Assembly: GCA_040255675.1 (NCBI GenBank)
Contig: JBDZVM010000003.1
Location: 1 to 64,000 of the forward strand
DNA: 64,000 nucleotides
Reading direction: 5' to 3'
Source of the DNA: JBDZVM01 sp040255675
GTDB lineage: Bacteria > Actinomycetota > Actinomycetes > Acidothermales > Acidothermaceae
Below the pieces are notes generated by a model. It worked only from the letters and a program-made list of their open reading frames with translations. It ran no database searches and was not told the DNA's origin. Shown here in pieces: positions 60,363-64,000 of the stretch. Position numbers and translations under genes: made by a program. Position 1 is the stretch's first letter. Every line of letters begins with the position of its first letter.

Positions 60363-61544
60363 GTGGCAAACCCCGCGCCGTCGTCTCGACCGCCCTCGTC
60401 AGGCGAATCCCGCGGCGGCTGGCGCGCGCGGGCGACGCTCGCCGCGCCGTCCGGCCTTCGACTGGGGTCGGTGTTCGGCGCGCCGATCTACGTGGCGCCG
60501 AGTTGGCTGATCTTCTTGGGCTGGGTGACGATCGCGTTCGCGCCGCTTGTTCAAAACAGCATCGCGGGGATCGGCTCCGCCCGTTATGTGGTCGCCGCGA
60601 TGTTCGGCGTGTCGCTCGGCCTGTCCGTGCTGGCGCACGAGATCGCGCACACGGCGGCGGCCCGCGCGTTCGGCGTGCCGGTGCAACGGGTGGTGCTCAC
60701 CTGGCTGGCCGGCCACTCGGCGCTGGAACGCGAACCCGCTACCCCGGCTCGGATGGTCGTGGTCGCCGTCGTGGGGCCGGTGGCGAACCTCGCGCTGGCG
60801 GCCCTCGCGTGGTTCGCGACCAGGCAGCTGCCCGACCACACGGTCGGCTGGGTGCTGACCGCCGGCTTGGCGTGGACCAACGGTGTCGTCGGTCTCTACA
60901 ACTTGCTGCCCGGGCTTCCGCTCGACGGCGGCCAGATGCTGCGGGCCGGAATTTGGGCGATCACTCGAAACGCGCGCACCGGCGTCGTCGGAGCGGCGTG
61001 GGCCGGTCGCGTGCTCGCTCTCGCCACCGGCGCCTTCGGGCTCGCGATGATGGTCCGCCCAAGCGGCGCGAACGCGACGGCAGGGATTTGGACGCTCCTG
61101 ATCGCCGGCATGATGCTGTTCTCGTCGAGCGCCATCTTGCGCGAACAGACGCTTCGCGATCGGGTGCCCGCGCTCAACGCGCGTGCGCTCGCGCGGCGCG
61201 CGCTGCCAATAACGGCGGATCTTCCACTGGCTGAAGCGGTTCGGCGCGCGCAAGAGTCGCACGCCGGCGGACTTGTCATCGTCGACGGCGACGGCCGGCC
61301 CACCGGCGTCGTCAACGAGGCGGCCGTGCGGGCAACCCCGACGAATCGACGCCCATGGGTGAGCATCGGCTCGGTGTCTCGTGGCGTCGCGTCGGCCGAG
61401 TTCGTTCCCGCGCACCTCGCCGGCGAAGAGCTACTGCGCAAGCTGCAGGAGTTTCCGGCGTCCGAATATGTGGTGGTCGAACCCGACGGCGCGGTCTACG
61501 GCGTGCTTGCGGCGTCCGACGTCAGCGCCGCCCTGAAAGCCTGA
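60363..61544 (+). CDS. Site-2 protease-type metalloprotease (M50) with CBS domains
   Basis: Integral-membrane zinc protease of 393 residues for intramembrane proteolysis. The zinc motif HEIAH is at 92-96, and the third ligand D188 lies in GLPLDGG. About six membrane helices lie between 40 and 255. Two CBS-like modules follow (about 280-390: RRALPITADLPLAEAVRRAQESHAGGLVIVDGDGRPTGVV and EFPASEYVVVEPDGAVYGVLAASDV), which may sense adenine nucleotides. This M50B-CBS type is conserved next to trmI and the RecB-like gene in actinobacteria. It begins with GTG, divergent from the nuclease gene. Confidence 0.88.
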   Translation: MANPAPSSRPPSSGESRGGWRARATLAAPSGLRLGSVFGAPIYVAPSWLIFLGWVTIAFAPLVQNSIAGIGSARYVVAAMFGVSLGLSVLAHEIAHTAAARAFGVPVQRVVLTWLAGHSALEREPATPARMVVVAVVGPVANLALAALAWFATRQLPDHTVGWVLTAGLAWTNGVVGLYNLLPGLPLDGGQMLRAGIWAITRNARTGVVGAAWAGRVLALATGAFGLAMMVRPSGANATAGIWTLLIAGMMLFSSSAILREQTLRDRVPALNARALARRALPITADLPLAEAVRRAQESHAGGLVIVDGDGRPTGVVNEAAVRATPTNRRPWVSIGSVSRGVASAEFVPAHLAGEELLRKLQEFPASEYVVVEPDGAVYGVLAASDVSAALKA

Positions 61545-61570
61545 CGAGAAATACCGGTGACGGCAGTCGA

Positions 61571-61576
61571 TAATCT
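61571..61576 (+). promoter_or_regulatory. Leaderless -10 box of trmI
   Basis: TAATCT ends 7 nt before the ATG at 61584. This favours that ATG over the in-frame GTG at 61557. Confidence 0.5.
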
Positions 61577-61583
61577 TGCGCCC

Positions 61584-62519
61584 ATGACCGACGCCGACGC
61601 GCACATTCCGGTGAAGCGCGGGCCGTTCGCCATCGGCGACCAGGTGCAAATCACCGACCCCAAGGGACGACGCCACACGGTGGTCTTGAAACCGGGCAAG
61701 CAATTCCACACCCACCAAGGCGCCCTCGAGCATGACGCGTTGATCGGCTCGCCCGAGGGGGTGGTCGTAATCTCGACCGGAGGCACCCCTTACCTCGCGT
61801 TTCGGCCGCTCCTTAGCGACTTTGTGCTCTCGATGCCGCGCGGCGCGACGGTCGTCTATCCCAAGGACGCCGCGATGATCATCGGCTACGCCGACATCTT
61901 CCCCGGCGCCCGGGTGATCGAGGCGGGCGCCGGTTCGGGCGCCTTGAGCTGCTCGCTGCTTCGGGCGGTCGGCGAGCGCGGCGCCGTGTTTTCGTTCGAG
62001 CGACGGCATGACTTCGCGGACGTAGCGCGAAAGAACGTCGAACGCTTCTTCGGCGTGCTGCCCGCGACATGGCGGCTCACCGTTGGCGACCTCGTGCACG
62101 CGCTCGAGTCGGAGCCGGTCGACGAGCCGGTCGACCGGGTCGTTCTCGACATGCTCGCTCCGTGGGAATGCCTCGATGGGGTCGCGCGCGCCTTGCTGCC
62201 GGGCGGGCTGGTCTGCTGCTATGTCGCGACGACCACGCAACTGTCGCGTGTGGTCGAATCGCTGCGCGACGACGGCCGCTTCGCCGAGCCGGCGCCGTGG
62301 GAAACGCTGCTACGCACGTGGCACGTCGAGGGACTCGCCGTCCGGCCCGACCATCGCATGGTCGGGCACACCGGCTTTCTGGTGACGGCGCGACGGCTCG
62401 CCGACGGCGTAGTAGCCCCGCCTCGCAGGCGGCGTCCGGCGCCCGGCGCCTACCCGAGTGAGGCGCTTGAGTCGGCTGGCGCGGCAGACGGCGCCGCGCG
62501 CCGTCCGTCGTTACCGTGA
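61584..62519 (+). CDS. trmI: tRNA (adenine-58-N1)-methyltransferase
   Basis: SAM-dependent methyltransferase of 311 residues that makes m1A58 in the T-loop of tRNAs. An N-terminal beta-barrel (IPVKRGPFAIGDQVQITDPKGRRHTVVLKPGKQFHTHQGAL) is followed by the Rossmann domain with PKDAAMIIGYADIFPGARVIEAGAGSGALSCSLLRAVGE (motif I, EAGAGSGAL) and FSFERRHDF, and by VDRVVLDMLAPWECLD (motif IV). These are hallmarks of Rv2118c-like TrmI. The last 40 residues are a variable Arg/Pro-rich tail. It precedes the ferredoxin and arc genes as in many actinobacteria. Confidence 0.92.
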   Translation: MTDADAHIPVKRGPFAIGDQVQITDPKGRRHTVVLKPGKQFHTHQGALEHDALIGSPEGVVVISTGGTPYLAFRPLLSDFVLSMPRGATVVYPKDAAMIIGYADIFPGARVIEAGAGSGALSCSLLRAVGERGAVFSFERRHDFADVARKNVERFFGVLPATWRLTVGDLVHALESEPVDEPVDRVVLDMLAPWECLDGVARALLPGGLVCCYVATTTQLSRVVESLRDDGRFAEPAPWETLLRTWHVEGLAVRPDHRMVGHTGFLVTARRLADGVVAPPRRRRPAPGAYPSEALESAGAADGAARRPSLP

Positions 62520-62542
62520 TCGAGCCTGATCGTCGGTGACCG

Positions 62543-62833
62543 TTACTCGGCGTCCGGCCCGGCAACCTCGACGCCGTCGCTAGCCCGGACGACGTGAATG
62601 CAAACGCCGGGGCACTTGCGCGCCGACAAGAGCACTGAGTCGAGGCTGCCCCTTGGGACGGCCGTGGTCGCGCCGCGCTCGGTCAGCAGATTGCCGTCGG
62701 GGTCTTTGACGTAGGCGAGGCCGTCGATGTCGAATTCGAACACGTCGGGGGCTTCCTGCACGCACAAACCGTCTCCCGTGCACAGTTCCTGGTCGATCCA
62801 GACCAGATACTCGGCGTCCGGTGTCGGCTCCAT
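62543..62833 (-). CDS. Ferredoxin
   Basis: 96-residue acidic ferredoxin starting at the ATG at 62833 after an AGGAGG site. Cys ligands are C18 and C24 (CTGDGLC) and C74 (CPGVC), with C78 close by. The CxxxxxC spacing lacking the middle Cys suggests a [3Fe-4S] cluster, as in many actinobacterial electron donors to P450s. VWIDQELCTGDGLCVQEAPDVFEFDIDGLAYV is typical. Its place between trmI and arc is conserved in the phylum; the redox partner is unknown. Confidence 0.87.
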   Translation of the reverse strand: MEPTPDAEYLVWIDQELCTGDGLCVQEAPDVFEFDIDGLAYVKDPDGNLLTERGATTAVPRGSLDSVLLSARKCPGVCIHVVRASDGVEVAGPDAE

Positions 62834-63204
62834 GCGCGGGCCTCCTACGACATCGCTGCCGCAACATCAAGCCCGGGCCGTTGAAACAAATCAGCCCGGC
62901 CACTCGTTGCGGTCAGATCGGACCTTCGGCCGACGATAGCTACGTATCGAAGCTCGGCCGCAAGGTTTCGCACTAGTGACCATTACTACTCGTGACCATA
63001 ACAAGGTGTCGCCGTTGGCCTTCCAGAGCATCCCCAAGCAGAGCATCCTCAAGCGGAGCATCCGTCAACCCAAAACCGGCCGTGCCGCGCCTGCGCGGTT
63101 GCGGCGGTGTGGCGGAAGAGGATGTTTCGACAGGGTCAACGACAGGTACCGAAGCCTGCGCTGAGGATAGGCTCGAGGCCAGGTTCACCAAGGAGGTGAG
63201 GCTC
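62834..63204. other. Divergent intergenic region between the ferredoxin gene and arc
   Basis: About 370 bases with both promoters. It contains a threefold 15-bp tandem repeat (63024-63068, listed separately). A 62-codon plus-strand frame (62976-63164) spans this repeat but has no convincing ribosome site or known domain. An AAGGAGG site for arc is at 63190-63196. Confidence 0.5.
63024..63068 (+). repeat. Three tandem 15-bp repeats upstream of arc
   Basis: CAGAGCATCCCCAAG (63024-63038), CAGAGCATCCTCAAG (63039-63053) and CGGAGCATCCGTCAA (63054-63068). The unit length is a multiple of three and would encode QSIPK-QSILK-RSIRQ on plus or an acidic DALxx pattern on minus. Confidence 0.7.
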
Positions 63205-64000
63205 GTGGGCAGTCGTGACGATTCGCGCGAGAGCCCCAACGTGCCGCGCGCGGATACAGGCAACGACGACAGCATCGACTGGCGTACCCGCGTCGGCATG
63301 CTCGAAGAAGAGATCTCGACGCTTCGCCGTCGGCTCGCCGACTCTCCGCGAAGCGTGCACGTTCTCGAGGAGCGGCTTGCCGACGCGCAGGCGACGCTTG
63401 CCGGCGTCACGAGCCAAAACGAGCGACTGGTAGCGACCCTCAAAGAGGCCCGCGAGCAAATCATCGCGTTGAGAGAAGAGGTCGACCGGTTGGCGCAGCC
63501 GCCGTCCGGATACGGCATCTTCTTGGCACAACATGACGACGACACGGTCGACGTATTCACGGGCGGACGCAAACTGCGCGTCACCGTGAGCCCTTCTGTC
63601 GATGCCGATGCGTTGCGCAAGGGCCAAGAGGTCATGTTGAACGAGGCGCTCAACGTCGTCCGCGCCTTGTCGTTCGAGCGTCAAGGCGACGTCGTGATGC
63701 TCAAAGAGATTCTTGACGACGGCGAACGCGCGCTGGTGATCGGCCACACAGACGAAGAGCGTGTCGTCATGCTCGCCGATTCGCTGGCCGATGTGCCTTT
63801 ACGGGTAGGCGATTCGCTCCTACTCGAAACCCGATCCGGCTACGCGTACGAGCGGATTCCGAAGTCTGAGGTCGAAGAGCTTGTGCTCGAAGAAGTCCCT
63901 GACATCGACTACTCCTCGATCGGCGGCCTCGCCGCGCAGATCGAGTTGATCCGCGACGCCGTCGAACTGCCTTACCTGCACGCGGATTTGTTCCGCGAGC
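63205..64000 (+). CDS. arc: Proteasomal ATPase ARC/Mpa, N-terminal part (runs off the window)
   Basis: First 265 residues of the AAA ATPase that recognises Pup-tagged proteins and feeds them to the 20S proteasome. GTG start at 63205, 8 nt after AAGGAGG; an in-frame GTG at 63196 is too close to that site. The N-terminal coiled coil (about 30-95: MLEEEISTLRRRLADSPRSVHVLEERLADAQATL and NERLVATLKEAREQIIALREEVDRLAQPPSGYG) is followed by tandem OB domains (about 98-235) and the start of the AAA module (IDYSSIGGLAAQIELIRDAVELPYLHADLF). The Walker motifs lie beyond the window. It confirms a Pup-proteasome system. Confidence 0.93.
   Translation, partial: MGSRDDSRESPNVPRADTGNDDSIDWRTRVGMLEEEISTLRRRLADSPRSVHVLEERLADAQATLAGVTSQNERLVATLKEAREQIIALREEVDRLAQPPSGYGIFLAQHDDDTVDVFTGGRKLRVTVSPSVDADALRKGQEVMLNEALNVVRALSFERQGDVVMLKEILDDGERALVIGHTDEERVVMLADSLADVPLRVGDSLLLETRSGYAYERIPKSEVEELVLEEVPDIDYSSIGGLAAQIELIRDAVELPYLHADLFRE

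Noticed and set aside
59270..61234. A 654-codon plus-strand frame spanning the RecB-like and M50 protease genes
   Set aside because: It is antisense to the nuclease gene and out of frame with the protease gene, both of which have strong catalytic motifs.
62976..63164. A 62-residue protein encoded by the repeat region before arc
   Set aside because: No ribosome site, no known domain, and most of it lies in the arc leader; reported only as a repeat.
1..64000. CRISPR arrays, insertion sequences and prophage genes
   Set aside because: No regularly spaced repeats of suitable length, no Cas-like proteins, transposases or phage structural proteins were seen in any frame.

Overview
The window is high-GC DNA from a mycothiol-making, proteasome-bearing actinomycete. 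The evidence is mshC (mycothiol ligase), the N-terminal part of the proteasomal ATPase ARC/Mpa, a PAC2 protein, TrmI, a DUF3090 protein, an MSMEG_4193-type phosphomutase and many GTG starts. A run of exactly 100 N (26344-26443) marks a scaffold join, so this is a draft assembly. I see no integrase, transposase, CRISPR array or rRNA; there is one tRNA, tRNA-Leu(GAG).

Layout. (1) 9-3491, minus: a hexuronate operon with a fructuronate reductase-type oxidoreductase, D-mannonate dehydratase and an IolB-type isomerase. (2) 4218-8610: an ornithine-cyclodeaminase-family protein, a lone solute-binding lipoprotein and an M20 amidohydrolase. (3) 8518-18604: mixed housekeeping and accessory genes (TRIC-type membrane protein, Na/K-ATPase-like P-type ATPase, PEP-mutase-family enzyme, two VOC proteins, luciferase-like oxidoreductase, MFS exporter, GNAT, diguanylate cyclase). 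(4) 18825-19631: an RHH-PIN toxin-antitoxin operon with a clear operator array. (5) 20496-33716: tRNA-Leu, a second M20 peptidase and a core actinobacterial block (RecD-like protein, aldo/keto reductase, phosphomutase, DUF3090, SCO1664-like, mshC, PAC2, metH, HAD phosphatase). (6) 33760-55718: a 22-kb sugar-acid catabolic supercluster, all on plus except one divergent enolase. (7) 55771-64000: a MacB/FtsX-type ABC exporter, then the core block resumes with a RecB-like nuclease, M50 protease, TrmI, ferredoxin and arc.

The supercluster is the most interesting part. It codes for a ribose-type ABC importer, three enolase-superfamily proteins (two are close paralogs), three predicted lactonases (SMP-30, amidohydrolase, ApnL-like), three SDR dehydrogenases, a two-subunit thiamine-diphosphate E1 with a free-standing lipoyl domain but no E2 catalytic domain or E3, a LacI regulator, and a CoA module (MmgE/PrpD, class III CoA-transferase, CitE-like lyase, MaoC hydratase) that resembles itaconate/mesaconate degradation. 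Three promoters in its first part share one architecture: a -35 box, 17 bp, a -10 box, 2 bp, then a 16-bp LacI-type palindrome with an AACG core. A fourth palindrome lies 142 bp upstream of one of them. I read the cluster as import of a sugar or aldonate, oxidation to a lactone, hydrolysis, dehydration to a 2-oxo acid, lipoyl-dependent decarboxylation, and CoA-ester cleavage. The substrate is unknown; a branched sugar such as apiose is one possibility.

Many core genes appear to be leaderless, with a TANNNT box 6-7 nt before the start codon. Supercluster genes mostly use Shine-Dalgarno sites and stop/start overlaps.
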